A stretch of 29,794 nucleotides of DNA from CAYJBP01 sp964368605 (GTDB lineage: Bacteria > Bacillota > Dehalobacteriia > UBA4068): positions 1 to 29,794 of the forward strand of contig CAYJBP010000018.1 in the NCBI GenBank assembly GCA_964368605.1. Reading direction: 5' to 3'. The notes under the pieces were generated by a model. The model worked only from the letters and a program-made list of their open reading frames with translations. It was not told the DNA's origin and made no database searches. Shown here in pieces: positions 13,842-23,386 of the stretch. Position numbers and translations under genes: made by a program. Within the stretch, counting starts at the first letter, position 1. Each line of letters begins with the position of its first letter.

Positions 13842-14897
13842 ATGACAACTTTTTTAGAATTAATCGAATTGGCGGTAAATAGAAAAGCCTCCGATTTGCA
13901 TTTAAGTGCCGGCCGACCTGCTACCGGCAGGGTTGATGGTAATTTGGTTTTTTTGAATGAACACCCTCTGCTTCCTGCCGATATTGCCCAGGTTGCCGAA
14001 TCGATTATTAATGAACAGCAAATCAAAGTTTTAAAAGAAAAAGGCGAGGTTGATTTTGCCTATTCGGTGCAATCTTTAGGCCGTTTTAGGATTAATGTTT
14101 TTAGGCAACGTGGTTCGTATGCCCTGGTAGCCAGGGTGCTTAATCTGCATATTCCCAGCCCGGAGCAAATTAATTTGCCGGCCGAGGTAGTAGGCATGTG
14201 CGATAAGGTTCGTGGCCTGGTTTTGGTAACAGGGGCAACAGGTAGTGGTAAATCTACCACCTTGGCCAGTATGATTAATGTTATTAATCAACGTTATAAT
14301 CGCCATATTCTTACCTTAGAAGATCCGATTGAGTATTTGCATCGCCATAATAAGGCGGTGGTAAATCAAAGGGAAGTAGGCGACGATACCCAAAGCTTCC
14401 CCAATGCCTTAAGGGCCGCTTTAAGGCAAGATCCCGATGTTATTTTAGTTGGCGAAATGCGCGATCTGGAAACAATCTCGATTGCCGTAACCGCGGCCGA
14501 AACCGGCCACTTAGTCTTTTCCACCCTGCATACGGTGGGGGCTGCCAATACTATCGACAGGATTATCGATGTTTTTCCGCCTTATCAGCAGCAACAAATT
14601 CGTACCCAGTTAGCCGATGTTTTGGAATGTGTGGTATCGCAACAGCTAATACCAACTGCCGGGCGTCGGGGTAGGGTAGCCGCCTTTGAGGTAATGTTGG
14701 CCAATAGTGCTATCCGCAATAATATACGCGAGGGCAAAACCTTTCAAATTCCCTCGATTATGCTTACCAATGCTAAAATCGGCATGCGTACCATGGATGA
14801 TGCCATCTTAGAATTATATCAAAATGGCGAAATCGACATGGAAAATGCCTTAGCCTTTGCTCAAGATCGTAATGCTTTAAGCAAAAGATTGATTTAA
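13842..14897 (+). CDS. pilT: Type IV pilus retraction ATPase PilT
   Basis: The 351-residue retraction motor lacks the MshEN and zinc domains, which separates it from PilB. It has the N-terminal PAS-like half with A-S-D-L-H-L-S, Walker A G-A-T-G-S-G-K-S-T near residue 135, Asp box L-E-D-P-I-E, Walker B D-P-D-V-I-L-V-G-E-M-R-D, His box T-G-H-L-V-F-S-T-L-H-T, and the C-terminal A-I-R-N-N-I-R-E-G-K, the counterpart of the PilT A-I-R-N-L-I-R-E motif needed for retraction. Start ATG has AAGAGGT upstream. An 85-bp gap after pilB holds no clear terminator, so co-transcription is likely. Its presence implies dynamic pili (twitching, DNA uptake or surface sensing). Confidence 0.95.
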   Translation: MTTFLELIELAVNRKASDLHLSAGRPATGRVDGNLVFLNEHPLLPADIAQVAESIINEQQIKVLKEKGEVDFAYSVQSLGRFRINVFRQRGSYALVARVLNLHIPSPEQINLPAEVVGMCDKVRGLVLVTGATGSGKSTTLASMINVINQRYNRHILTLEDPIEYLHRHNKAVVNQREVGDDTQSFPNALRAALRQDPDVILVGEMRDLETISIAVTAAETGHLVFSTLHTVGAANTIDRIIDVFPPYQQQQIRTQLADVLECVVSQQLIPTAGRRGRVAAFEVMLANSAIRNNIREGKTFQIPSIMLTNAKIGMRTMDDAILELYQNGEIDMENALAFAQDRNALSKRLI

Positions 14898-14967
14898 ACT
14901 GCTATTTTTTAAGATGACCCTGTCTTTTAAAATATTTGCCAGAAACTGTATTTGATTTTTCCTGATA

Positions 14968-14975
14968 AAGGGGGG
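14968..14975 (+). promoter_or_regulatory. Ribosome site deciding the pilC start
   Basis: AAAGGGGG (14968-14975) is six bases from the ATG at 14982. In-frame TTG at 14952 and ATG at 14976 are too early or too close to it. Confidence 0.7.
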
Positions 14976-14981
14976 ATGCCG

Positions 14982-16199
14982 ATGGCTTTGTTTTCTTATA
15001 TTGCTTTAGACAAAAAAGGTAAGGAAATCAAAGGGACCATGGAGGCCGATACCACGCAGGTGGTAATTAATAATTTGCGCAATGAAGGCCATACGCCGAT
15101 TAGCGTTAATACAACCTCGGCCCTCAATAAGGAAATCAATATCGAAATTTTTAAACGCAAGCCTACGGCCCGTAATTTGGCAGTATTTTGCCGTCAGTTT
15201 GTAAGTATTATTTCGGCAGGTGTACCGGTAACAAGTGCCTTTGAAATGCTCTATGAGCAAACCGAAAATAAAATTTTAGCCAATGCTATTGACGAATGTA
15301 GGCTATCTATTCAGGCCGGTACTTCTTTATCCGAGGCAATGGCGCAGCATCGTAAAATTTTTGGCGACTTATTTATTACGATGGTGGCCGCAGGCGAGGA
15401 ATCCGGCAGCTTAGACACCGCTTTTGCCCGTATGGCTCAACAGTTCGAAAAAGAAGAAAAGCTCAAAAATATGGTTCGTAAGGCAACAATTTACCCTATT
15501 ATCGTAGCAATTGTGGCGGTAATTGTAGTTTTGGTTTTACTTACTTATGTGGTTCCGCAATTCGAGGTGATGTTAAGCCAAATGGATATGGAATTGCCAT
15601 TGCTTACCAGAATAGTTATGGCAGCCAGCGAATTTGTGCAGAACAGTTGGCCGGTTTTAGCCGCAATAGTGGTGCTGATGACGGTATCAACCAGATATTA
15701 TAGCCGCACCCCGGGCGGCAAACGTTTCTTTGGCAAGCTGGAATTAAAGCTGCCATTGCTTGGGGTTTTGGCCGTTAAATCGGCCTCGGCCAGAATGAGC
15801 AGGACTATGTCTACGCTTTTGGCCGCCGGTATTCATATCACCGAGGCTTTGGATATTGTATCCAAAACCATGTCGAATGTTTATTTTAGGGAAACTTTGC
15901 AAGTAGTTAAAGACGAGGTTTCCTTAGGCTCGCCGATGTCGGAGCCTTTAAGCCGCAGCGATCTTTTTCCGCCGATGGTGCGCCATATGGCCAAAATCGG
16001 TGAGGAGGTGGGCGATATCGAGGGCATGCTCGATAAAGTGGCCGATTATTATGATGAAGAGGTCGAGGCGGCCACCAATGCCTTAACCGCCGCTTTAGAA
16101 CCGATGATTATCATAGTTTTGGCCTTAGTTGTAGGGGTAGTGGTAATGGCAATTATGTTGCCCTTATCTAATATGTATACAGGTTTAGGTAATCTTTAG
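14982..16199 (+). CDS. pilC: Type IV pilus platform protein PilC
   Basis: The 405-residue inner-membrane platform transmits PilB/PilT rotation to the growing fibre. It begins M-A-L-F-S-Y-I-A-L-D-x-x-G-K-E-I-K-G, the typical PilC/GspF N-terminus. Two GspF domains follow, about residues 65-190 and 268-392: the first contains F-C-R-Q-F and G-E-E-S-G-S-L, the second A-A-G-I-H-I-T-E-A-L and G-E-E-V-G-D-I-E-G-M-L. Membrane helices lie near residues 167-190, 217-235 and 375-398. Translation from upstream in-frame codons would add residues not typical of the family. Confidence 0.95.
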   Translation: MALFSYIALDKKGKEIKGTMEADTTQVVINNLRNEGHTPISVNTTSALNKEINIEIFKRKPTARNLAVFCRQFVSIISAGVPVTSAFEMLYEQTENKILANAIDECRLSIQAGTSLSEAMAQHRKIFGDLFITMVAAGEESGSLDTAFARMAQQFEKEEKLKNMVRKATIYPIIVAIVAVIVVLVLLTYVVPQFEVMLSQMDMELPLLTRIVMAASEFVQNSWPVLAAIVVLMTVSTRYYSRTPGGKRFFGKLELKLPLLGVLAVKSASARMSRTMSTLLAAGIHITEALDIVSKTMSNVYFRETLQVVKDEVSLGSPMSEPLSRSDLFPPMVRHMAKIGEEVGDIEGMLDKVADYYDEEVEAATNALTAALEPMIIIVLALVVGVVVMAIMLPLSNMYTGLGNL

Positions 16200-16235
16200 C
16201 AAATTGTAAAATGTAAAAAAAGGAAGGAATTCAAA

Positions 16236-16739
16236 ATGAAAAAATTATCCGCTAGCTTCAAACTTAACCAAAATAATAAAGGTTTTACCTTGGTAGAATT
16301 AATTATTGTGGTAGCTATTATTGCAATTTTAGCAACTCTTTTAGTTCCCCAGTACTTACAATATGTAGAAAATAGCCGTATTGTTACCGATGTTGCCGCC
16401 GCCGATACAATAGAGCGTGCCCTTAATGTTTTAATTGCCGATGGCACAATTGCTGATGCAGGTAGTGTAACTTGGGATACTGAATCCGGCGAAATTACTG
16501 TAGCTACTTTTGATAATGCCGATGCTATTGCTGCTGATTTAGCTGCTATTTTAGATACTACTGCTACAGATGAGGTAATTGCTTTTACCATAGCTGCCTC
16601 TAATATTGCCAAAACCGGTGTTGGCGATACCGATCCGGTTTCTTCAGTTGAATGGGATATCGTTTATAGTGATGATGGCATCCCCAGCGTAAATGTTGAT
16701 ACTGCTAAAAATAATTATAATAACTGGCTAAGCAACTAA
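16236..16739 (+). CDS. pilA: Type IV pilin of the operon (PilA)
   Basis: The 167-residue prepilin has a 16-residue leader ending in N-N-K-G, cleavage before F-T-L-V-E, and a hydrophobic helix continuing as L-V-P-Q-Y-L-Q-Y-V-E. The head, about 115 residues, is rich in Ala, Asp, Thr and Ile, clearly acidic, and has no cysteines. Length is typical for a Gram-positive pilin. AAGGAAGG stands nine bases before the ATG, a strong ribosome site. The stop overlaps the start of pilD by one base (TAATG). No terminator follows, which is unusual for a major pilin gene, since abundant subunits are often boosted by partial termination. The orphan pilin at 7605 shares the helix almost exactly and is an alternative main subunit. 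Confidence 0.92.
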   Translation: MKKLSASFKLNQNNKGFTLVELIIVVAIIAILATLLVPQYLQYVENSRIVTDVAAADTIERALNVLIADGTIADAGSVTWDTESGEITVATFDNADAIAADLAAILDTTATDEVIAFTIAASNIAKTGVGDTDPVSSVEWDIVYSDDGIPSVNVDTAKNNYNNWLSN

Positions 16740-17497
16740 TGTTGGCTATTGAGCTAATCTTTTATATTGCCGTATTTATTTTTGGTAGTATGATTGGCAG
16801 TTTTTTAAATGTAGTAATCCGGCGTTTACCTTTAGGCGAGGGCATAGCTTGGGGGCGATCTTATTGCCCCCATTGCCACCATACTTTGGCGGCTTGGCAG
16901 TTAATCCCCCTAATTAGCTATCTTATCCTTAAAGGTAAATGCCATTATTGCCAAAGCTCTATTGGCCGGAACTACCCCGGGCTAGAGTTTGTTAATGGCC
17001 TGTTATACCTTGTAATAATTTGCTTTTTTGGTTTTAATTATTTTGCGATAATCGGTTGTTTTTTAGGCTCGGCACTACTGGCCTTGGCGATTATCGATGC
17101 TAAAACTGGCCTTATACCACCGGCCATCAATATTTTTATCGGCTTATTGGCATTGATTAATTTAGGATTTAATCTTGCTGCTTGGCCGCAGCATTTAGCC
17201 GGTTTTATCATTATTAGCGGCTTTTTATGCTTATTATTTTGGCTATCCAAAGGCCGTGTTATCGGCGGTGGCGATATTAAATTAATGGCGGCGGTTGGCC
17301 TGCTTTTGGGCTTAAAACTTAGCTTATTGGCCTTTTTTCTGGCTTGCGTTTTAGGAGCAATAATTCATATTATTAGAATGCGTTTTTTTGGTGCCGGCCG
17401 TAATTTGGCTTTTGGCCCATATTTGGCGGCGGCTATTCTTATTACCTATTTTGTAGGCGATGCCCTTATTGCCTGGTATCTTGATTTTATATTTTAA
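16739..17497 (+). CDS. pilD: Prepilin peptidase / N-methyltransferase PilD
   Basis: The 252-residue polytopic membrane enzyme cuts prepilin leaders after Gly and methylates the new N-terminus. The N-terminal methyltransferase region is complete, with G-S-F-L-N-V-V-I-R-R-L-P and the zinc-type cysteine pairs C43/C46 and C68/C71. The first catalytic Asp is in I-I-D-A-K-T-G-L-I-P-P near residue 120, the second in G-G-G-D-I-K near residue 178. About seven or eight helices are visible. It overlaps the pilA stop by one base, so translation is probably coupled, and it should serve every prepilin in the window. Confidence 0.95.
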   Translation: MLAIELIFYIAVFIFGSMIGSFLNVVIRRLPLGEGIAWGRSYCPHCHHTLAAWQLIPLISYLILKGKCHYCQSSIGRNYPGLEFVNGLLYLVIICFFGFNYFAIIGCFLGSALLALAIIDAKTGLIPPAINIFIGLLALINLGFNLAAWPQHLAGFIIISGFLCLLFWLSKGRVIGGGDIKLMAAVGLLLGLKLSLLAFFLACVLGAIIHIIRMRFFGAGRNLAFGPYLAAAILITYFVGDALIAWYLDFIF

Positions 17498-17521
17498 TTT
17501 AAGTTTAGGGAGGTGGTTAGT

Positions 17522-19180
17522 TTGGCTACAAAATTTTTAAGCATCAGCATTGCCGATTATATGATTAAAGTAGCAGTTGTGAGCAGAAAGGGCAAGCATT
17601 CGCATTTGCTTTCAGCCTTTAGCTTTGCTACGCCGGAAAACTGTGTGGTAGACGGTCAGGTTATGGATGCCGAAAAATTAAGCGAGCGCTTACTTACCGA
17701 GTTAACCAAAAATGATTGTGCCAATATAAGGCCCACAATTATTGTTACGCCTTCCACCAAGGTGGTTAGCAGGGAAGTGTTCTTGCCGCCGGTAAAAGAG
17801 CGACGCTTAAAAGCGATGATTGCTACCAATGCCTCGGAGTATTTTCCGGTAGATTTAAACAATTACAAAGTAAGCTATATGATTTTGGAAAAGGTAAAAG
17901 GGGAGGAGCCCGGCTACCGAGTAATGGTTACGGCCGCCCCCAAAAGCCTATTACAATCATTTATTAATTTAGGGCAAGAAAGTGGCCTTTCGGTAGTTTA
18001 TATCGATCAAGCTGCTAATAGTCAATATCAATTATTAAGGGAACTTGCTGTTCCGGGCATCACTATGTTTGCCAATATTAGCATTAAGCAAACTGTAATC
18101 TCGTTTATGCAGGGCAATATGTTATTATTTCAACGTTCTTTGCCCTTTGGTGGCTATGATTTATTAAGGGCCGCCATGGATATTTATCAATTTGAAGATA
18201 ATCGTCTTTTAGACATTTTGGCCTCTTGCCTTAATAAAGAATGGTTAAATGCCGCCATCCCCGAAGCCGAAAGGCAAGATATATATGGCCGTTTGGTTAG
18301 CGGTATTATGCGCAGCGCCGACTTCTTTAAATCCAGCCGCAAGAATCAGCAGCTGGAAAAAGTGGTTATTTTAGGCGCTTGTGCCGGTTTAGGTGGCTTA
18401 AAAGAGCAAATCGCAGCAGGCATGAACCTAGAAGTAGAAATGCTTGATGATTTAACGCTAAATCAAAAAATGGCCAAGGATGGCCAAGAATTAAGCACCT
18501 ATATCAGCTCGATTGGTGCAACTTTAAATCCTTTGGATTTAATACCCGAAGTTATTAAAGAAAAAAAATCTGCCGACAGCAAAAAAGCAGGCGGCAAAAG
18601 CCTGGCCCCAATTATTCTGATTCTATGTATTTTGGGTTCGGGCTCGATTACGGTTCTATCATATATGGATTTAAATTTATTAAAATTAAATTTAAATTAT
18701 ACAAATCAGCGCATCGAAAGTTTAAGCTATGCGGCCGATTTATTTAATCAGTATAATATTTATAGTAATCAGAGCAATAATTTGCAAGCGCTGGAGGATT
18801 TAAGCTCTGCGGCTAATAATGCATCTTTGCTGGCCTTTTTGGAAGAGCTAGAAGCCAAAATGCCCCAAAGCTTACTATTTTTATCGGCCTCTTGCGATGA
18901 TGTGGGCGTTAGCATTAATGCCCAAACCACCTCGATGGAGGCAGTTGCTTTGGCTTTATCGCAGCTACGCACCTTCGAGAGTATTGGCGAAATTACTGTT
19001 AGCAGCATCTCCGAAGCTAGCGACGAATTTGGCTTTACTACGGTAAGCTTTTCGATGTCTTGCTATTATGCGCTTGATGAAGAGCAGCTAGATGGCGAGG
19101 CTATCGATGCAACAGGCGATATAACCACCGACGAAACCATAGTTGACGACGCCGCAAGCGGCAGTGAGGAGGGGGTATAA
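17522..19180 (+). CDS. pilMN: PilM-PilN fusion protein
   Basis: This 552-residue protein joins two assembly subunits that are separate in most bacteria. Residues 1 to about 345 are PilM-like: an actin-like fold starting A-T-K-F-L-S-I-S-I-A-D and containing V-F-L-P-P-V and A-S-E-Y-F-P-V-D-L. Near residue 336, N-P-L-D-L-I-P-E-V resembles the I-N-L-L-P motif by which free PilN binds PilM. Then come a charged linker, one membrane helix (about 361-381) and a PilN-like extracytoplasmic part with a coiled coil and a ferredoxin-like-looking domain (L-L-A-F-L-E-E-L...M-P-Q-S-L). The TTG at 17522 is chosen because GGGAGG (17508-17513) is well spaced; a GTG at 17513 falls inside that ribosome site. A pilMN fusion is known in Clostridioides difficile. 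Confidence 0.88.
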   Translation: MATKFLSISIADYMIKVAVVSRKGKHSHLLSAFSFATPENCVVDGQVMDAEKLSERLLTELTKNDCANIRPTIIVTPSTKVVSREVFLPPVKERRLKAMIATNASEYFPVDLNNYKVSYMILEKVKGEEPGYRVMVTAAPKSLLQSFINLGQESGLSVVYIDQAANSQYQLLRELAVPGITMFANISIKQTVISFMQGNMLLFQRSLPFGGYDLLRAAMDIYQFEDNRLLDILASCLNKEWLNAAIPEAERQDIYGRLVSGIMRSADFFKSSRKNQQLEKVVILGACAGLGGLKEQIAAGMNLEVEMLDDLTLNQKMAKDGQELSTYISSIGATLNPLDLIPEVIKEKKSADSKKAGGKSLAPIILILCILGSGSITVLSYMDLNLLKLNLNYTNQRIESLSYAADLFNQYNIYSNQSNNLQALEDLSSAANNASLLAFLEELEAKMPQSLLFLSASCDDVGVSINAQTTSMEAVALALSQLRTFESIGEITVSSISEASDEFGFTTVSFSMSCYYALDEEQLDGEAIDATGDITTDETIVDDAASGSEEGV

Positions 19181-19872
19181 TGGTTAGCAACCGTAAAAAT
19201 GTCATCCTTATTTTGCTGGGCCTTGGTATCTTTTTAGGTGTGTATTTCTTTTTGCATATCCCTTTTCAAAATGAGGCAAATATGTTGCAGACCGAATTAA
19301 GAAATAAGCAAAGTGAGCTGGAAATTCTAGAAACTTATAGTACCAATTCGGTTTTTTACGAGCAGGAAATTGCTCTGGCCAAAGAATATATTAGCAGTCA
19401 ATTGCCCTATTATCCTGCCGATATTTTAGAAGAGGATTATTTGGTATGGCTTTTAGCCCAAGAGGCGGCCACCGGCCTACAAATGGAAACTGTAACCCTG
19501 CAAGAAGATGAATTGCTAAATCAATTTGATTTAATGATTAACCTGGATACAGAGCCCACTTCTACCTCGGTAGAGGTATATAATGTATCTGCGCAAATTG
19601 TATCCATGATGACTTATGCCCAGCTAAAAGCTACTTTAGCTTATATTTATAATGATGCTCATCGTACCTATTTGGATAATCTTAGTTTAAATTATGATGC
19701 CAGTACGGCCACTTTAAGCACCACTATCAACCTGGCCAAGATAATCATGCAGTATCCGGAGAATGTTTATCAGCCTTTTGCAATGCCCAATTTGCCGATT
19801 GGCCAGCCCAATCTTTTTGGCACAGTTGAGCCGCCGCCGGCTGCACCGGCCGTTGAGGAAATTACGCCATAA
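19180..19872 (+). CDS. pilO: Type IV pilus alignment protein PilO
   Basis: The 230-residue bitopic protein has a short cytoplasmic start, one membrane helix at about residues 8-26, a coiled coil near 30-75 and a C-terminal globular part with alternating strands, ending in a Pro-rich tail (P-P-P-A-A-P-A). This is the PilO pattern, and the position directly after pilMN fits, since PilN and PilO form the membrane alignment complex that links the platform to the fibre. Sequence similarity alone is weak; the assignment rests on topology and order. Its ATG overlaps the pilMN stop (TAATG), so translation is coupled. No PilP or secretin follows, as expected for a single-membrane cell. Confidence 0.8.
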   Translation: MVSNRKNVILILLGLGIFLGVYFFLHIPFQNEANMLQTELRNKQSELEILETYSTNSVFYEQEIALAKEYISSQLPYYPADILEEDYLVWLLAQEAATGLQMETVTLQEDELLNQFDLMINLDTEPTSTSVEVYNVSAQIVSMMTYAQLKATLAYIYNDAHRTYLDNLSLNYDASTATLSTTINLAKIIMQYPENVYQPFAMPNLPIGQPNLFGTVEPPPAAPAVEEITP

Positions 19873-19897
19873 AACCTCAAGGAGGAGGCTGATTTAG

Positions 19898-21184
19898 GTG
19901 TTAGTTAAAACTAAGCATCAAGATAATCGGGGTTTTACCCTAATCGAAATTTTAATTAGCATTGTTATTTTAGGCCTTATTACAGCGCCTTTGCTTTCGA
20001 TGTTTGTTTCGTCTGCCCAAATTTCTACCCGTAGCATAGATATGGGCGAGGCCAATATGCTCGCCGAAACCATAATCGAAAGCTATGAGGCTGCCGATTT
20101 TACTTTTACGGATAGCAACGAGATTAAGCTGCCGCAAACAGCATTAGAGGGTGGCCGTTTTATGGTAAAAGCCGATGGCGAGGCCGCTTATGAAACCTAT
20201 ACCACAGATATGGGCGCTTTAACTGCTCCTTATTATATTGGTTATGATAATTTAAAGGCCGGCGATTCGGATTATCAGGCCATTGTTAAGCTGGATTATT
20301 TAGGCGAGGATAATCAGTATCAAGCAATTAATGATATTTTGATTTCTCAATTTACGCCGATGGACTTTGTTTTTGCTCAAAGCCGTAGCAAAAATGAGGA
20401 TATGGATGCCGATGCCTTTAGTTCTTTTCAGGATGATTGTGCCGATCAAATTCTTGTTTATCCGGGCAGCCTTAGCGATTCTAATTTAGATCAAACCCAA
20501 AGGTTAATCGATTTTACGGTTTCGGCCACAACCGCCGGCAGCCCTTTGGTGGAAATCAGTTATACTTATAATTTTAGCTATTTTTATCCGGGCACAGAAG
20601 AAGAGGAGCCGCGTTATATCGACGAGCAATATACCTATGAATATAGCTTCGATGATTTTGGCGATCAAGTTCCGCGTGCCTATTATTTATTATTTTATCC
20701 TTGGTATATAGAGGATAATCGCAATTATAATGATACTATTAGTATAAAAATTGCCGATCAAGAATTATTGCCAACCAATATTATTTTAGTTAGACAAAAT
20801 GATCAACAATTGCCCTCTTTTGTGGGCAATCAAACTATTGGGCGTTATCGTGCCGAGTTGCAATTTGCGCAGCCCGATCGCAGCCTAAGCCAGGAACAAA
20901 TTAGGGCGATGATTAATACCAATATTGGCGATTCTTTAATTATTCCCGGTAATAATCCCGATCAAAGCAGCGATGATAGCCTGGTATCAACCAAGGCTTT
21001 TTTGCGTTTGGGTACGGGTGGTAGCTCGGTTATCGGTAGTGCTACGGAAATTGAGGATGATATTTTGATTAAGCAAGAGGCCGTTAATCGGCTTTATCAG
21101 ATAACTGTGGAAATTTATGCGGCTGATGATGTCGATTTTAGCACAGAGCCGCTGCTTACCTATCAGGCCACAAATTTGCAATAG
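19898..21184 (+). CDS. Large minor pilin / pseudopilin
   Basis: The 428-residue prepilin-like protein starts at a GTG, nine bases after a strong AAGGAGGAGG site. Its leader ends D-N-R-G, followed by F-T-L-I-E-I-L-I-S-I-V-I-L-G and a membrane helix to about residue 38. The head is much larger than usual for a pilin, about 385 residues, acidic, rich in Tyr and Asp and predicted mostly beta by eye. I do not recognise its domains. The Glu5 position is kept, so it can enter a pilus. Large minor pilins of this kind sit at the tip of other fibres. It begins a run of four minor (pseudo)pilin genes. Confidence 0.82.
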   Translation: MLVKTKHQDNRGFTLIEILISIVILGLITAPLLSMFVSSAQISTRSIDMGEANMLAETIIESYEAADFTFTDSNEIKLPQTALEGGRFMVKADGEAAYETYTTDMGALTAPYYIGYDNLKAGDSDYQAIVKLDYLGEDNQYQAINDILISQFTPMDFVFAQSRSKNEDMDADAFSSFQDDCADQILVYPGSLSDSNLDQTQRLIDFTVSATTAGSPLVEISYTYNFSYFYPGTEEEEPRYIDEQYTYEYSFDDFGDQVPRAYYLLFYPWYIEDNRNYNDTISIKIADQELLPTNIILVRQNDQQLPSFVGNQTIGRYRAELQFAQPDRSLSQEQIRAMINTNIGDSLIIPGNNPDQSSDDSLVSTKAFLRLGTGGSSVIGSATEIEDDILIKQEAVNRLYQITVEIYAADDVDFSTEPLLTYQATNLQ

Positions 21185-21186
21185 CC

Positions 21187-21194
21187 AAGGGGGG
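21187..21194 (+). promoter_or_regulatory. Ribosome site deciding a TTG start
   Basis: AAGGGGGG (21187-21194) is eight bases before TTG at 21203. The in-frame GTG at 21194 begins within the site itself and is therefore unlikely. Confidence 0.6.
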
Positions 21195-21202
21195 TGAAAG
21201 TA

Positions 21203-23362
21203 TTGCTTAAAAAACTTAAAAAATTAGGACGATTTTGTCATAACCAAAACCAGGGTGCGGCAATAATTAGTGTTTTGGTGGCAATGGCTTTTATCTCGAT
21301 ATTGGGTGCTACCTTGCTTTATATGTCGTATACAGCGGTTTTAATGCGCTCTACCGAACAAAAAGGCCTGGCCAATTTTTATGATGCAGCTGCGGTGATG
21401 GATCAGGTTTTGGCCGGCTTTCAGCAGGTAAGCTCCGACTCTATTGCCATTGCCTATCAGCAGGTATTGGTAAATTATGCCCATACGCCTTCGCATCAGA
21501 TGGCTTTTCATGATAATTTTGTGCAAGCACTTTTGGTCTGGCAAAATCAAAATGATTTACAGCTTGCCAAGGAAGTTTCCTCGACCTTAGACGAAAAACT
21601 ATATAGCCTTAATTTGGCAGTAATTGCCGACTTTTTGGTAGAGGCCGGCATTGCTAAAGGCGATATCGCCTATAGCGGCTTAGCCAATGCCCCCGAAGAT
21701 GCCAGCATTACCATTAGCGGTGGCGATACTATTATTGCTTATCCGGGCAATAAGGTTGTATTTAAGGATATAACCATTAATTATCACAATCCGCAAACAA
21801 ATTATACTACCATGGTTAGCAGCGATATTAGCCTAAAGATGCCCGATTTTATTCCGGCGGCCGGTGGCATGTTTAATTTTTCGGATATACCTAATTTTTC
21901 GATAATTGCCGATAATATCTTGCAAACCCAGGGGCAATCAACCGCCTTAGGCGGCAATATATTTGCCGGCTCTATAAATTTAAGCGGCAGCGGTGCTTCT
22001 ACCACCTATGCAAATGGCCAATTAATTTCGCCTGGGCCAATTGATATTGGTACTAATCATGATTTTATTGTACCCAGTACGGCCGAAATTTGGGCTCATG
22101 ACTTAATCTTGGCTAATCAGGCCTTACTTAATTTAAATGGCAATGCTTATATTGCCAATGATTTAAGTCTAAGCGGTGATAATTCGCAGGCGCAATTAGG
22201 CGGGGAATACTATGGCTTTGGCTTAAGCGAAACCCTGGCTACCGAAAGTAGCTCGATTTTGGCTAATGGCCAAAATATTAGTTTAGATTTGCTTAATTCA
22301 AAAGTTTTGATGCTTGCCGGCCATAGCTTTGTGGTGCCGGGTTCTAGTGATGGCAATGTTTTAATGGGCGAATCGGTGGCCTCTAGGCCCAGCCAATTAG
22401 CCTATTTGGTGCCAAATGAATTGCTTTTGGTTGATGATGTGCCTATAGTTAGCAACCCCTTATTAGTGGCAGAAGGTAAAACGGTTGAGGTTATAACTGC
22501 CGACGAGCCCTTATGGTTAATTAATGGGGTGCCGAAATCGATTGACGATTATGGCCGCGTACAGCTTTTGCGCTATAATTTGCCGGGCAGCCAGGCGCAG
22601 GGTGATGTTTATTATTATTTCTTCGATTTTTATAATATGGCCAGTGCTAATGAGTATTTTAGGCATTATTTCAGCAATAATTTAAATACTATCAGCAATT
22701 ATTTAAACGGCTATGGTTATAATATGACAGATATTGGCGGCACAGTTGCGGTATCCGGCCATTATTTATATAATAGTGGTGGTAGTTATGCCTTAAGCCC
22801 TGCTCCCGATTCTGTCGATGAGGATGATGCTTTAAGATTGGCCGATATGTATACGCGCTTAAGCAGCACTTTATCGGCAACTGCGGCCGAAACTACAGGT
22901 AAGCCCTATGATTATATTGTTGATAGTTTAGCGGTAAATAATTTTATCGTTGATAATCCTCGTAGCGACGGCGTTTGGGAATTTACCGATGGCAGTGGCA
23001 AAACAATTGCCATCCTAACCAATCGTGATTATCGTGTAGATGCTACCAGCCCGGATAGTTTAAACTTTGTTTTAGCGGTTAATGCAAATATTTTTGTTGA
23101 TCGTAATTATCAAGGAATTTTGATTGCCGGCGCCAATAATGAGGCAAAGGGCAATATTACGGTACAGGCTGCCGAATTAAGTGCCTATTCGGCAGGGGTT
23201 CAGGCGGCTTTATACGCCAGTTATGGCCTTGGCGATATTAATTTTGGTTCGCTTTTAAAGCTGGGCGGCACGGATACCGATAATAGTTTATCGGCTAATT
23301 CCCCGGCCGAGAGCTGGTTTTTATCTGATTTGGTTATTTATGAAAACTGGCAAAAGAATTAG
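21203..23362 (+). CDS. Very large PilX/GspK-like minor pilin with beta-helix-like head
   Basis: The 719-residue protein has a basic N-terminus, then N-Q-G-A-A-I-I-S-V-L-V-A-M-A-F and a single membrane helix. The G-A-A-I start without Glu5 is the pattern of PilX and GspK, subunits thought to sit at the very tip. After a helical region (to about residue 150) the head between about 240 and 390 has repeating short strands rich in Gly, Asn, Ser and Leu, such as G-N-I-F-A-G-S-I-N-L-S-G-S-G and A-Y-I-A-N-D-L-S-L-S-G, consistent with a beta-solenoid. The last third is a distinct mixed domain of unknown role. It is far longer than usual PilX (about 180) or GspK (about 320). Confidence 0.75.
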   Translation: MLKKLKKLGRFCHNQNQGAAIISVLVAMAFISILGATLLYMSYTAVLMRSTEQKGLANFYDAAAVMDQVLAGFQQVSSDSIAIAYQQVLVNYAHTPSHQMAFHDNFVQALLVWQNQNDLQLAKEVSSTLDEKLYSLNLAVIADFLVEAGIAKGDIAYSGLANAPEDASITISGGDTIIAYPGNKVVFKDITINYHNPQTNYTTMVSSDISLKMPDFIPAAGGMFNFSDIPNFSIIADNILQTQGQSTALGGNIFAGSINLSGSGASTTYANGQLISPGPIDIGTNHDFIVPSTAEIWAHDLILANQALLNLNGNAYIANDLSLSGDNSQAQLGGEYYGFGLSETLATESSSILANGQNISLDLLNSKVLMLAGHSFVVPGSSDGNVLMGESVASRPSQLAYLVPNELLLVDDVPIVSNPLLVAEGKTVEVITADEPLWLINGVPKSIDDYGRVQLLRYNLPGSQAQGDVYYYFFDFYNMASANEYFRHYFSNNLNTISNYLNGYGYNMTDIGGTVAVSGHYLYNSGGSYALSPAPDSVDEDDALRLADMYTRLSSTLSATAAETTGKPYDYIVDSLAVNNFIVDNPRSDGVWEFTDGSGKTIAILTNRDYRVDATSPDSLNFVLAVNANIFVDRNYQGILIAGANNEAKGNITVQAAELSAYSAGVQAALYASYGLGDINFGSLLKLGGTDTDNSLSANSPAESWFLSDLVIYENWQKN

Positions 23363-23386
23363 TTTAAGCTTTAAGGGGGTGGTGTG

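Noticed and set aside
16196..16612. 138-codon minus-strand ORF over the operon pilin
   Set aside because: It is antisense to a convincing prepilin and its composition mirrors the Ala-rich coding strand.
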